A stretch of 64,000 bases of DNA from Maribellus sp. CM-23. Its GTDB lineage: Bacteria; Bacteroidota; Bacteroidia; Bacteroidales; Prolixibacteraceae. Positions 8,376 through 17,955 of the stretch are shown piece by piece. A program made the translations under genes and the position numbers. Numbering within the stretch: the first letter of the stretch is position 1; every line of letters starts with the position of its first letter. The DNA lies in the NCBI RefSeq assembly GCF_021354595.1, contig NZ_JADWYJ010000005.1, positions 544,526 through 608,525 of the forward strand, read 5' to 3'. The notes under the pieces are model-generated. The model was not told where the DNA came from and did not search any database. It worked only from the letters and a program-made list of their open reading frames with translations.

Positions 8376-9465
8376 CTATTCTCCGCCGAATTCCATCAGG
8401 TAGGCTTTGATGAATCCATCAAGGTCACCGTCGAGCACTGCATTCACGTTCCCCGTTTCGTAACCGGTGCGTAAATCCTTCACCATTTTGTAGGGTTGCA
8501 ACACATACGAGCGAATCTGAGAACCCCATTCGATCTTCTTTTTCTGAGATTCTATTTCAGCCGTTTTTTCACGCCGTTTGCGCAGCTCCAGCTCGTACAG
8601 TTGTGATTTTAGCAAACGCAAGGCATTTTCCTTATTGCCCAGTTGCGACCGGCTTTCCGTATTTTCAATGGTAATGCCGGTAGGAGCATGCCGCAACCTT
8701 ACCCCGGTTTCTACCTTGTTTACATTTTGTCCGCCCGCACCGCCACTTCTGAACGTGTCCCAGCTAATGTCGGCAGGATTGATTTCAATTTCAATCGAGT
8801 CGTCGACAAGCGGAGCAACATATACCGAGGTAAACGAAGTCATGCGTTTGTTTTGCGCATTGAAAGGCGACAGGCGTACCAAGCGGTGCACCCCGTTTTC
8901 GCTTTTCAGGTAACCGTAGGCAAATTCTCCTTCAATTTCTATGGTACAGCTTTTTACCCCAACTTCGTCGCCCTGCTGCATATCGGCTATTTTCATTTTG
9001 TAGCCGTTTTTTTCGATCCAGCGGGTATACATCCGGAAGAGCATGTCTGCCCAGTCGTTGCTTTCAGTACCTCCGGCCCCTGCATTAATACGGAGTACCG
9101 CGCCAAGGTGGTCTTCTTCGTTGCGAAGCATGTTCTTGGCTTCCAACTCTTCAATCAGGGTTAGTGTTTCTTTGTACGAACTTTCCACTTCTTCTTCCGA
9201 AGCTTCTTCCATTTCAAAGAATTCGTACAACACCAGGAAATCTTCGGCAGCCTGGTTTACTTTCAGAAAGCCATCGGTCCACGTTTTGATGGCGCGAATC
9301 GTTTTCATTTGGGCTTCCGCTTCTTTGGGGTTGTTCCAAAAATCGGGGTCTTGTGTTTTGAGTTCTTCTTCTTCTAATTCGATCAACTTTGCATCGTAGT
9401 CAAAGATGCCTCCTCAGCGCATCCCGGCGCTCAACAAGGTCTTTTACCTGTTCCTTTAAAATCAT
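8376..9465 (-). CDS. prfB: Peptide chain release factor 2, with programmed +1 frameshift
   Basis: RF2 reads UGA and UAA stop codons and releases the peptide with its GGQ loop, here in RSGGAGGQNVNKVE. The gene is in two frames. It starts at the ATG at 9465, encodes 21 residues (MILKEQVKDLVERRDALRRHL), meets an in-frame TGA at 9402-9400, and continues in the +1 frame to the stop at 8376, giving about 362 residues. The slip site CTT-TGA-C is the standard RF2 autoregulatory signal: low RF2 slows reading of UGA and favours the shift. This is not a mutation. A TAnnTTTG box lies 27 bp upstream. Confidence 0.97.
9399..9414 (-). promoter_or_regulatory. prfB recoding site: SD-like AGGAGG plus CTT-TGA-C slip sequence
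   Basis: On the minus strand AGGAGG (9414-9409) is followed by CAT and then CTTTGAC (9405-9399). The 3-nt spacing from the SD-like element to the slippery CTT matches the RF2 frameshift signal known from E. coli. It is notable here because neighbouring genes show no Shine-Dalgarno sequences. Confidence 0.93.
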
Positions 9466-9491
9466 TATTTATTGCTTTTTATGATGGTTTG

Positions 9492-9499
9492 CAAAGGTA
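9492..9499 (-). promoter_or_regulatory. -7 promoter box of prfB
   Basis: Minus strand TACCTTTG matches TAnnTTTG; no clear -33 element is seen at the right distance. Confidence 0.5.
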
Positions 9500-9626
9500 G
9501 CAGGAAATGTTGAATGATGAACATTGATTGGAGATTAACGATTTTCGATGTAAAATTCTGCCATCAAAAATCATTAATCGAAATTCATAGATCAGTTTGA
9601 GGTAGTCGCAATATTTATTAGGCTAA

Positions 9627-10097
9627 CTATTCCAATACCTCATTCAAATGACGGTGAATCAGCTCCGGTTCAAAACCCCGGCTTTGCGTATAGCGGATAA
9701 CCTGTCCCATTTTTTCAAAGCGGCTTTTCTTTTTGAGGGTTTTGGCCTTGGCCTTCATGGTTTTGATCAAAAGCGTTTTGTATTTCTCCTCGTCAATGTT
9801 TTCAAGCCCCCTTTGAATCACTTCGTCTGAAAGTCCTTTGGCAAGCAGGTAGTGCCGCATTTTCACTTTGCCCCACTTGTTGATTTTGAACTTGTCGTTT
9901 ACATAAGCACGAACATATCTTTCGTCGTCGATGAACTTTTCTTCAATCAGTTTGGAGATGATTTCATCCACAATCTCATCCACAATTTCGTAGGCCATTA
10001 TTTTTTTGCGGATATCGGCCGAACATTGTTCCGATCGGCTGCACAGCTGTGCCATTTTGGAATAGGCCTGCTTAATATTCTGTTCGTGACTTTCCAT
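9627..10097 (-). CDS. recX: Regulatory protein RecX
   Basis: RecX binds RecA filaments and modulates recombination. The 156-residue protein consists of three-helix repeats typical of the family, with EKFIDDERYVRAYVNDKF and the KWGKVKMRHYLLAKGLSDEVI segment that define RecX. A short tandem duplication (EIVDEIVDEI) sits near residue 38. recA is not nearby, which is usual in Bacteroidota. It is the last gene before prfB in the same direction and is separated from both neighbours, so probably a single transcript. Confidence 0.93.
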   Translation of the reverse strand: MESHEQNIKQAYSKMAQLCSRSEQCSADIRKKIMAYEIVDEIVDEIISKLIEEKFIDDERYVRAYVNDKFKINKWGKVKMRHYLLAKGLSDEVIQRGLENIDEEKYKTLLIKTMKAKAKTLKKKSRFEKMGQVIRYTQSRGFEPELIHRHLNEVLE

Positions 10098-10180
10098 TTC
10101 GGGTAAATTTCTGCTAAAATTACAGAAAAAACCATCTGCAACCTAGCGTTTTTTATTGATTGAAAGGGGGTTGTGTTATT

Positions 10181-10909
10181 TTATAGCTCGTCGATAAAAG
10201 AAGTTTCCTTTTTTACCCCGGTAAAGAATTCTTCTAGCTCGGCCAAAGTTGATTCGGTCTTCTGTACGTCGCGAACTATTTCTCCTTTTTCAAGGATCAC
10301 AATTCGGGAGCAAACATCCGCAACATGGTCCAGGTCGTGGCTCGAAATCAGAATCGTTTTATCTTTTTGCTTTCCAATTTCCTTGATCATGTTTCGCAAC
10401 TGGTATTGCGACGAAGGATCGAGGTTGGCAAATGGCTCGTCAAGAATAATTACTTCCGGATTTCCCATAAAAGCGCCAACAACACCCACTTTCTTCTGGT
10501 TTCCTTTTGACAGGTCGCGGATGTATTTCTTTTTACCCACAATTTCGTCTTTAAAGAAATCGGCAAATTTTTCAAGAAAGGCTTTTACGTCTGTTGTATT
10601 GAGGTTGCGCAATTCGCCAATGAAGTTAAAATACTCGTCGGGTGTAAGGTAACCGATGGTAAAGGATTCGTCGATATAGGCTGAAACCTGTTCTTTCCAG
10701 TCCTCCGATTTGGCCACGGGAATTTCGTTGATGATCACTTTGCCGCGGGTTGCCCGAATAAGGTCGAGCAGCAGTGAAAAAAAAGTGGTCTTTCCTGCTC
10801 CATTGTTGCCTACCAGTCCGAAAACTTCGCCTTTTTCGATGCTTAGTTCCGGTAAATTTAGTACGGTGGTACCGTTGTATTCTTTTTGTAGATTAATAGC
10901 TTGTATCAT
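10181..10909 (-). CDS. ABC transporter ATP-binding protein
   Basis: A 242-residue ABC ATPase with Walker A GNNGAGKTT near residue 35, a Q-loop region, signature LSKGNQKKVG, Walker B VIILDEPFANLD and the switch histidine in SSHDLDHV. It belongs to the class of single-domain ATPases that pair with a separate permease. The permease is most probably the DUF5687 protein encoded 48 bp upstream in the same operon. The cargo is unknown. Confidence 0.95.
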   Translation of the reverse strand: MIQAINLQKEYNGTTVLNLPELSIEKGEVFGLVGNNGAGKTTFFSLLLDLIRATRGKVIINEIPVAKSEDWKEQVSAYIDESFTIGYLTPDEYFNFIGELRNLNTTDVKAFLEKFADFFKDEIVGKKKYIRDLSKGNQKKVGVVGAFMGNPEVIILDEPFANLDPSSQYQLRNMIKEIGKQKDKTILISSHDLDHVADVCSRIVILEKGEIVRDVQKTESTLAELEEFFTGVKKETSFIDEL

Positions 10910-10957
10910 GTTGTATATTTTTCAATTTCTATTTTTTCATTCTGAATTTCTCACTGC

Positions 10958-12421
10958 TTATGTGGCTTTATAGCCTGCAATCATTTTGTATTTGCGTTTG
11001 AGGTATTGCCCGGTAAAATAATCGATCAGTTTGGGATGCAGAATGATCCCGATCAGGCCAAGTGCCCCGAAAATAATATAAGCAGCAATGTTGCCGAAAG
11101 CCCAGGAAATCAGCCCGAAAATAGCCAAAGGGCCAAAGAGGATCGGGAAGGTCATCAGCCATTGGGTTGCACCCACGCCCTGGTAATTGAACGCGGCCCG
11201 CTGGTTAAGTTCGATAGCTTTGCGGCTGTTGAGCCCGAGTGCGAAAATAACCCACGAATTTACTCCAACATTGTAAAGCATTACCACAAAGTGTACATAT
11301 AAAACTTTGGGTGTAATGTACATGTAACCAAGCGACAGGAGGTAGAAAACGATGTTGGTCGCGGCCATTAGGAAAAAGGCCGATTGCAGCACTTGTTTCA
11401 TTTTTACGTTTTGTGCCATTAGCAGTGGGTAGTATTTACCATGCCACGCCGGGAAAAACTGGCCGTACATCATGCTGAAAATCCCGGTCATAAACATTCC
11501 GCCAAGAACCAAAATAAACTCCGGTCCGTCAGGTTTATAATCGCGGTAAATCAGTAGTCCGTAAAACATAAAGAGCAGCGACATTACGGCCGAACTTTTT
11601 GAACGCTTGTTGCGCAGGATCATTTTAACTTCGAGCGACAACATTTGTCCGTAACTACCCACATTGTTCAGCCACGAGAAGTCGTGTGCCTTGCCTTCTT
11701 TTTTCTTTTGCGAAAGCTCGTCGAGGTAGAACCGGTTATTGATATAATTTTGATTCAGCAGATAAAGGGCCGCAATCAACAAAGGGAAGATGAGTGCTGC
11801 CGGAGGATTGGCGATTATAAAATCGAATATTTTTCCGAAAGCCTCGTTGATATTCACAAGGCCGAAATACTGCAAAGCAGCAATTCCAGCGGCTGTCGCA
11901 AGAAATCCGTAAAACAAAACATCTGATTCGTTGGTGCGCCACTTGATGTAAATGGCCAGAAAATGGTTTACAAAAATCATCAGTACAAGCGATCCCAGCC
12001 AGGCTGCCAAAACAGGGGCTGCCAGTTCATTCACGGCAATTTTAAAGGTAAACGGCAAAAGCAAAAACAAAGGCAGAACATTAAAAAAATGCAGCAACGA
12101 TTTGTTCAGCATATAACGGGCAATCCTTTTTCGTTTTACCGGAATGATCATAAACGGCTGAAATCCAAAGGTAGGCAGGTTTTGCACCATGATGCGCATT
12201 ACGAGATCAAAACCGGCGTATATAAAAATCAGGGCATTAAAAGCTTTCATTTTATCCGGAACATTTGCCATGTTTCCAGCCAGTTGAAAGCCCATTACGG
12301 TTCCGATCAGTGAAAAATACAGGGCCAGGAAAATAAGCACTCCCTTGGTAGCCATGTTTTTGTTTTTCGAGGCCGACCGTATAAATTCCCGCCAGGCAAA
12401 GTAGAAGAAATTACGTTTCAT
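10958..12421 (-). CDS. DUF5687-family ABC permease-like membrane protein
   Basis: A 487-residue polytopic protein with about ten to twelve hydrophobic helices and the N-terminal start MKRNFFYFAWREFIRSAS. It matches what I know of DUF5687, a family found in Bacteroidota beside ABC ATPases. It should be the membrane partner of the ATPase encoded just downstream. Its substrate is not predictable from the sequence. Confidence 0.85.
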   Translation of the reverse strand: MKRNFFYFAWREFIRSASKNKNMATKGVLIFLALYFSLIGTVMGFQLAGNMANVPDKMKAFNALIFIYAGFDLVMRIMVQNLPTFGFQPFMIIPVKRKRIARYMLNKSLLHFFNVLPLFLLLPFTFKIAVNELAAPVLAAWLGSLVLMIFVNHFLAIYIKWRTNESDVLFYGFLATAAGIAALQYFGLVNINEAFGKIFDFIIANPPAALIFPLLIAALYLLNQNYINNRFYLDELSQKKKEGKAHDFSWLNNVGSYGQMLSLEVKMILRNKRSKSSAVMSLLFMFYGLLIYRDYKPDGPEFILVLGGMFMTGIFSMMYGQFFPAWHGKYYPLLMAQNVKMKQVLQSAFFLMAATNIVFYLLSLGYMYITPKVLYVHFVVMLYNVGVNSWVIFALGLNSRKAIELNQRAAFNYQGVGATQWLMTFPILFGPLAIFGLISWAFGNIAAYIIFGALGLIGIILHPKLIDYFTGQYLKRKYKMIAGYKAT

Positions 12422-12489
12422 ATTTTTGTTGAGACTATTGAGATTTGGTTTTTATTGTTTGTAATAAGGTAAGAGCTAAAATTACATTT

Positions 12490-13929
12490 TTATTTCAGAC
12501 TATTTGTTAAAACTACACCGTCCTTGTAGCGGGTAATATTTCCGCTGAGGTCGTACAGCTCAACCAAAACAACATACACACCCAGTTTTTGGATCTGTGC
12601 GTTTTCATCGGTTCCATCCCACACAAGTGTCTCATCGGTACCTAAAACGCTGTTTTGCGCCAGCTGTGTTATGGGGCGCCCTGCTGCATCAAAGATGCTG
12701 ACATTGCACAGGTAACCGGGTTTGTCGAGTTGAAAACGAATCAAATATTCATCGTTATAGCCGTCACCATTAGGAGAGAAAGATTCCGGCTCGAAACTTA
12801 TGTTGTTATTTTCTGCAAGGCCATCTCCCGCCTGCGAGTTTTGATAACCGGGTGTTCCGTAACCGGACAAGGAAGAGGCAGAGTGCCAGTTTGTCGCTTC
12901 GTTAGTGTGGGTTGTAAAAGAAATCCGTTCAAGCGAAATTCCTTCGCGGTCGTGAAAAACGGGGAGATGCAAATCTTCGGTGTAAAATAACTCATCGATT
13001 ACTTCCAGTTCGTTATTGAGCAAAACCACGTAATCTTCATCGTTATTAAACGAAGGGAATTTCTCCATTTGCAGGAAACAGCCGGGGCATTCGAGGGTAA
13101 ACCACGGAAAAACGCCGTTGGTATCTTTGGTAAGAGCGAGGTAGCTGTTGGGTTCAAAGTTCAGTTTTTCTGTGGTGAGCGCATAAATCTGGGTGAGCTG
13201 CAATTCTTTGTCGCGCGAAGCCAGGTAAAGTTTATTCAGCGGAATTTGCTTTTCGGAGTGGTTGTAAATTTCCACAAAATCTTCTCCATCCGGAACGGGG
13301 TTAAAAAGCACCTCACTGATCAGCACATCGCCGGGCTCGATAAACACCGGATTCCTTTCTTCACCACTTACCACAACTTCATCCAAAATCACCTTATCCG
13401 ATGCATAATGGTTGTTCATTTGCACTACGATCTGGAGTTTTTCCCCGTTCAGATTTGTCTGTCGGGCGGTGTCGAGTTCCCAGTTCCCATAATTTTCTCC
13501 TTTGCTTTTAAAAGGAAGTACGGGGCCGTTGTCGACACAATAGAAGGCTTTCAGAAATTTGGTTTCCGGATTGTCGCCGCTGCCTGTTTCGCTGGCAATG
13601 AGCTGGATACTTATGTTTTTGTAATCCGAAATATCGATTTCTTCTGATCGCCAAACGACTGCGCAATTGACGTCGCGGCATTCAAATCTTCCGCCCGAAG
13701 TGGATACTGTTTTGGCGTAATCATCAGCGTTTGAAAGCAAAACATTTTCATATTCAAGTGCCCAGGATGTGATGCCTTCAAAATCGGTAAGAACGGTGCT
13801 TCCGTCGCCCGAACCCCAAATGCCTTTTCCCGGGACCAAGAAATGCTCGCTCCATATTTCCTGGGAGTGCCCCGGCAGGCTATAAAAGACTAGGAGGAAT
13901 GTTAATATTTTTGGAAGATTGGGCCTCAT
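12490..13929 (-). CDS. Exported lamin-tail domain protein with gliding-motility-type C-terminal domain
   Basis: A 479-residue secreted protein. It has an N-terminal signal peptide (LTFLLVFYSLPGHSQ), a galactose-binding-like beta region (residues about 40-170), a lamin-tail domain (around EVLFNPVPDGEDFVEIYN, residue 205 on), and a C-terminal domain beginning FSPNGDGYNDEY and ending GVYVVLVELYDLSGNITRYK. The last part is the CHU_C/FlgD-like module that serves as a type IX secretion signal in many Bacteroidota. It is first in a row with the ABC permease and ATPase (gaps of 68 and 48 bp), so it may be co-transcribed with them. Confidence 0.85.
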   Translation of the reverse strand: MRPNLPKILTFLLVFYSLPGHSQEIWSEHFLVPGKGIWGSGDGSTVLTDFEGITSWALEYENVLLSNADDYAKTVSTSGGRFECRDVNCAVVWRSEEIDISDYKNISIQLIASETGSGDNPETKFLKAFYCVDNGPVLPFKSKGENYGNWELDTARQTNLNGEKLQIVVQMNNHYASDKVILDEVVVSGEERNPVFIEPGDVLISEVLFNPVPDGEDFVEIYNHSEKQIPLNKLYLASRDKELQLTQIYALTTEKLNFEPNSYLALTKDTNGVFPWFTLECPGCFLQMEKFPSFNNDEDYVVLLNNELEVIDELFYTEDLHLPVFHDREGISLERISFTTHTNEATNWHSASSLSGYGTPGYQNSQAGDGLAENNNISFEPESFSPNGDGYNDEYLIRFQLDKPGYLCNVSIFDAAGRPITQLAQNSVLGTDETLVWDGTDENAQIQKLGVYVVLVELYDLSGNITRYKDGVVLTNSLK

Positions 13930-13954
13930 AACATTACAATTATTTGCAAAATAC

Positions 13955-13962
13955 TAACTTTG
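13955..13962 (+). promoter_or_regulatory. -7 promoter box of asd
   Basis: TAACTTTG matches TAnnTTTG and lies 48 bp before the chosen asd start at 14011, which argues against the longer frame starting at 13960. Confidence 0.55.
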
Positions 13963-14010
13963 GCCCACTTAATTGATAGCAAGGACTTTAATTTACTAAA
14001 AGATTCAAAC

Positions 14011-15021
14011 ATGAGAGTTGCAGTTGTTGGCGTGAGCGGTGCCGTAGGACAGGAGTTCCTGAAAGTGCTCGCAGAAAGGAATTTTCCGATGGACGAGTTG
14101 GTGATTTTTGGCTCGGCAAGGAGTGCCGGCCGTACCTATGAATTCAAGGGTAAACAGCTAACCGTGAAGGAACTCAAACATGGCGACGATTTTAAAGATA
14201 TAGATATTGCATTGACTTCGGCCGGTGCAGGTATTTCAAAAGAATATGCTGAAACCATTACCAAACACGGAGCTATCATGATCGATAACTCGAGTGCGTT
14301 TCGTTACGACGATGACGTGCCGTTGGTAGTACCCGAAGTAAATGCTGAGGATTGCCTGAATCGTCCGAGAAACATTATTGCCAATCCAAACTGTTCTACT
14401 ATTCAGATGGTAGTAGCGCTGAAGCCGATTGAAGATCTTTCTCCGATCAAAAGCATTCATGTGGCTACTTATCAGGCGGCGAGCGGTGCAGGTGCACAGG
14501 GAATTGCAGAGTTGGAAAACCAGGTGAAAGAAGTTGCCGGTGGGGAAGAACCAACCATCAGCAAATTTCCGTACCAGTTGGCAATGAATATTATCCCGCA
14601 CATCGATGTTTTTCTGGAGAACGATTATACCAAGGAAGAGATGAAGATGAACTGGGAAACCAAAAAAATTATGCATACTGAAGCCGAAGTAAGTGCAACT
14701 TGTGTGCGTATTCCGGTGGCCCGCGCGCATTCAGAAGCCATTTGGGTGGAAACCGAGAAACCACTTTCAGTAGAAGAAGTGAAAGCTGCTTTTGAAAATT
14801 TTGAAGGCTTGACAGTGGTGGATAATCCTGCGGAAAAGCAATATCCGATGCCTTTGTTTGTTTCGGGTAAAGACGATGTTTATGTGGGTCGAATTCGCAA
14901 AGACGTTGCCAATCCGAATGGAATCACTTTCTGGTGTGTAGGCGATCAGATTAAGAAAGGTGCCGCTTTAAATGCAGTACAAATTGCAGAGTGGCTGGTA
15001 GCCAACGGTGAGGTAAAATAG
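14011..15021 (+). CDS. asd: Aspartate-semialdehyde dehydrogenase
   Basis: Asd reduces aspartyl phosphate to aspartate semialdehyde, the shared step towards lysine/diaminopimelate, threonine and methionine. From the ATG at 14011 (MRVAVVGVSGAVGQ) the protein has 336 residues, the usual size, and the NADP-binding loop G-x-S-G-A-V-G is right at the N terminus. The catalytic cysteine is in PNCSTIQM and the base histidine in VARAHSEAIW. A 17-codon upstream extension would place the start inside the promoter box and is rejected. It is monocistronic, with its own terminator. Confidence 0.96.
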   Translation: MRVAVVGVSGAVGQEFLKVLAERNFPMDELVIFGSARSAGRTYEFKGKQLTVKELKHGDDFKDIDIALTSAGAGISKEYAETITKHGAIMIDNSSAFRYDDDVPLVVPEVNAEDCLNRPRNIIANPNCSTIQMVVALKPIEDLSPIKSIHVATYQAASGAGAQGIAELENQVKEVAGGEEPTISKFPYQLAMNIIPHIDVFLENDYTKEEMKMNWETKKIMHTEAEVSATCVRIPVARAHSEAIWVETEKPLSVEEVKAAFENFEGLTVVDNPAEKQYPMPLFVSGKDDVYVGRIRKDVANPNGITFWCVGDQIKKGAALNAVQIAEWLVANGEVK

Positions 15022-15047
15022 CCTTTACAAAAAAATAAATATTAAGA

Positions 15048-15072
15048 AAGTCTGGTAATACCGGACTTTTTT
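15048..15072 (+). terminator. Intrinsic terminator of asd
   Basis: AAGTCTGGT and ACCGGACTT form a stem with one G-U pair and a 3-nt loop, followed by a T-rich run; it starts 27 bp after the stop codon. Confidence 0.85.
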
Positions 15073-15131
15073 CGTTTTTGGGACTTCGGTTTTTTTAGTA
15101 AATTGAGCAGTATCAAAATCACAAACAATTT

Positions 15132-16679
15132 ATGGAGCAAATAGATACCGTTGAGTTGAGGCAGTTGAACCTGGGAGATTACGAAGAACTAAAGAAGTCA
15201 ATGATCGAAGCTTATGCCAACTGGCCGGGTGCTTATTGGAGCGAACTTCATTTTCAAAAGCTCTTAAAGATCTTTCCTGAAGGCCAGCTGGCTGTTCTTG
15301 TAAACGATGTGGTGGTGGGTTGTGCGCTTTCCATCATTGTGAAATACGAATTGTTTGGAGATGATCATACCTACCAGGAAATAACCGGGAGATATACTTT
15401 TAATACACATAATCCGAAAGGAAATGTGCTTTACGGAATTGACGTTTTTATTCGTCCCGATTTTCGGGGGCTTCGTATTGGCCGCCGTTTGTACGATGCG
15501 CGGAAGGAGCTTTGTGAAACTCTCAATTTAAAAGCCATCGTATTTGGTGGGCGTATTCCGAATTATCATTTGCACGCCAGCGAAGTTACGCCGAAAGAAT
15601 ATATCCAAAAGGTAAAGTTGCGCGAATTGTACGATCCTACTTTAACCTTCCAGCTTTCGAACGACTTCCATGTTAAGAAGGTGCTGAAAGGTTACATGCC
15701 CGGTGATAAGGAGTCGAAAGATTATGCTGTTCTGCTTCAGTGGGACAACATTTACTACCAGAAGATTTCGGATAAAGCGGGTGCGCACAAATCGGTTGTT
15801 CGGATTGGGCTGATACAATGGCAAATGCGGCTTTACAAAGATATCAATGAGCTTTTTACCCAGGTGGAATATTTTGTGGATGCAGTTTCGAGTTACAAAA
15901 GCGACTTTGTTCTTTTTCCGGAGTTTTTCAATGCTCCGCTGATGGCTGATTACAATCATCTAACAGAAGCCGAGGCCATTCGGAAACTGGCAGAATATAC
16001 CGAAGAGATTAAAGAGCGTTTCTTGAAACTGGCCATTTCATACAATATTAATATTGTAACAGGCAGCATGCCGGCCATGAGGGACGAGAAATTGTACAAC
16101 GTTGGCTTTTTGTGCCGGAGAAACGGAACGTACGAGACTTACGAGAAAATTCATGTAACACCCGATGAGGCCAAATGGTGGGGCTTGTCGGGAGGAAATA
16201 CGGTGGAAGTTTTTGAGACAGATTGCGGACCGGTTGGAGTTTTGATTTGTTACGATGTGGAATTTCCGGAGTTGCCAAGAATTCTGGCGCAGCAGGGAAT
16301 GAATATTTTGTTTGTGCCTTTCCTGACAGATACCCAGAACGGGTACTCGCGGGTTCGTTATTGCGCCCGTGCCCGTGCCATCGAAAATGAATGTTATGTG
16401 GCGATCGCCGGTTCTGTCGGCAATTTGCCAAAAGTTGAGAATATGGATATTCAGTTTGCACAGTCGGTGGTGTTTACTCCGAGCGATTTTTCGTTCCCTG
16501 CCAACGGAATCAAAGCAGAAGCCACTGCCAATACCGAAATGATACTGGTAGCGGATGCTGATCTTGATCTTCTAAAAGAGCTGCACTCTTTTGGTGCGGT
16601 GCGTAATTTAAAAGACAGGAGAACCGACTTGTATTCGGTTTGCCTGAATAAGCAGGGAGATGAAAACTGCCGGGAATAA
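15132..16679 (+). CDS. GNAT acetyltransferase-carbon/nitrogen hydrolase fusion
   Basis: A 515-residue two-domain protein. Residues 1-215 form a GNAT acetyltransferase fold with acyl-CoA binding loop FRGLRIGRRLYDARKEL. Residues 225-510 form a nitrilase-superfamily hydrolase with the Glu-Lys-Cys triad in LFPEFFNAPLM, YEKIHVTPDE and LICYDVEFPEL. This architecture is a recognised family (annotated as bifunctional GNAT/carbon-nitrogen hydrolase), but its substrate is not known to me; an amide that is acylated and then hydrolysed, or the reverse, is inference. It is convergent with hflX, with only 3 bp between stop codons. Confidence 0.93.
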   Translation: MEQIDTVELRQLNLGDYEELKKSMIEAYANWPGAYWSELHFQKLLKIFPEGQLAVLVNDVVVGCALSIIVKYELFGDDHTYQEITGRYTFNTHNPKGNVLYGIDVFIRPDFRGLRIGRRLYDARKELCETLNLKAIVFGGRIPNYHLHASEVTPKEYIQKVKLRELYDPTLTFQLSNDFHVKKVLKGYMPGDKESKDYAVLLQWDNIYYQKISDKAGAHKSVVRIGLIQWQMRLYKDINELFTQVEYFVDAVSSYKSDFVLFPEFFNAPLMADYNHLTEAEAIRKLAEYTEEIKERFLKLAISYNINIVTGSMPAMRDEKLYNVGFLCRRNGTYETYEKIHVTPDEAKWWGLSGGNTVEVFETDCGPVGVLICYDVEFPELPRILAQQGMNILFVPFLTDTQNGYSRVRYCARARAIENECYVAIAGSVGNLPKVENMDIQFAQSVVFTPSDFSFPANGIKAEATANTEMILVADADLDLLKELHSFGAVRNLKDRRTDLYSVCLNKQGDENCRE

Positions 16680-16682
16680 ACT

Positions 16683-17882
16683 TTACTCTTCTGTTATTTC
16701 ATAAAGATAATCGTTGAACGGGAAGCGCTGAACGTGTATCTTTTTTACCTCGTCGTATATCTTTTGCTTAAATACGTCAATATTTTCTTTCTCAATGGCA
16801 GAAATAAACAAAGCGGGTGTGTTGTCTTTTGCCATCCACGAGTTTTTCCATTCATTCAGGGTGAAATTGGCCTTAGTACGCGGTGTCAGATCATCTTCAT
16901 CTTTTTCCTCGTAGGTAAACGCATCTATTTTATTAAAGATATAGATCAAGGGTTTGTCGCCGGCATCGATTTCCTTCAACGTATTGTTTACGGTTTCAAT
17001 CTGTTCCTCAAAACCGGGGTGCGAAATGTCCACGATGTGCAACAGAATGTCGGCTTCACGCACTTCGTCGAGGGTCGATTTAAACGATTCAACCAGTCCG
17101 TGTGGAAGTTTACGGATAAAACCAACCGTGTCAGCCAGCAAAAAGGGAATGTTTTCGATCACCACTTTTCTGACGGTTGTATCGAGCGTTGCAAAAAGTT
17201 TGTTTTCAGCAAACACTTCCGATTTGGCCATCATGTTCATAATTGTTGATTTGCCCACGTTGGTGTAACCCACCAAAGCAACACGTACCAGTTTTCCGCG
17301 GTTTTTGCGCTGGGTTGCTTTTTGCTTGTCGATTTTAACCAGCTGCTCTTTTAGCCGGGCAATTTTTTCGAGGATAATACGGCGGTCGGTTTCAATCTGT
17401 GTTTCCCCCGGGCCACGCATCCCGATACCTCCCCGTTGACGTTCCAGGTGGGTCCACATCCGGGTCAGTCGCGGAAGCAGGTATTGATACTGGGCCAACT
17501 CCACCTGGGTTTTTGCATGGGCCGTTTGTGCACGTTTGGCAAAAATATCCAGGATCAGGTTGGTGCGGTCCAGAATTTTGCATTCCAGCTGACGTTCTAT
17601 ATTTCGAAGTTGTGTGGGCGAAAGCTCATCGTCGAAAATAACGGTATCGGCTTCCACTACTTTTATGTAGTTGCCTATTTCTTCCAGTTTTCCGGGTCCA
17701 ACAAAGGTTGCCTTGTTGGGGATATCCATTTTCTGGGTGAACTTCTTTAAGACCACAGCACCTGCTGTGTCAGCCAGAAATTCCAGTTCATCAAGGTATT
17801 CTTTTACCTGGCGTTCATCCTGCTGAGAGTTGATCAATCCAACAATTACGGCTTTTTCTGTTATTGGTGCTGTTTCTATCAT
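16683..17882 (-). CDS. hflX: GTPase HflX
   Basis: HflX is a ribosome-associated GTPase that rescues or splits stalled 70S ribosomes under stress. The 399-residue protein has the N-terminal HflX domain with FDDELSPTQLRNIE, the coiled linker GMRGPGETQIETDRR, and the G domain with G1 GYTNVGKST, G3 DTVGF and G4 NKID. Length and order are standard. It lies downstream of tonB with a terminator between them, so it probably has its own promoter. Confidence 0.96.
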   Translation of the reverse strand: MIETAPITEKAVIVGLINSQQDERQVKEYLDELEFLADTAGAVVLKKFTQKMDIPNKATFVGPGKLEEIGNYIKVVEADTVIFDDELSPTQLRNIERQLECKILDRTNLILDIFAKRAQTAHAKTQVELAQYQYLLPRLTRMWTHLERQRGGIGMRGPGETQIETDRRIILEKIARLKEQLVKIDKQKATQRKNRGKLVRVALVGYTNVGKSTIMNMMAKSEVFAENKLFATLDTTVRKVVIENIPFLLADTVGFIRKLPHGLVESFKSTLDEVREADILLHIVDISHPGFEEQIETVNNTLKEIDAGDKPLIYIFNKIDAFTYEEKDEDDLTPRTKANFTLNEWKNSWMAKDNTPALFISAIEKENIDVFKQKIYDEVKKIHVQRFPFNDYLYEITEE

Positions 17883-17900
17883 TGTCTAATTTTTAATCAC

Positions 17901-17932
17901 AAAAAAACTCCTGCCTCAAAAGAAACAGGAGT
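17901..17932 (-). terminator. Intrinsic terminator of tonB
   Basis: On the minus strand ACTCCTG...CAGGAGT forms a stem with a 12-nt loop, followed by a run of seven T; it lies 24 bp after the tonB stop. Confidence 0.88.
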
Positions 17933-17955
17933 GCAAAGATATTGTCTTTCTGTTA

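Noticed and set aside
8376..9465. prfB as a broken or frameshifted gene
   Set aside because: The in-frame TGA lies in the standard RF2 recoding signal with correct spacing, so it is programmed.
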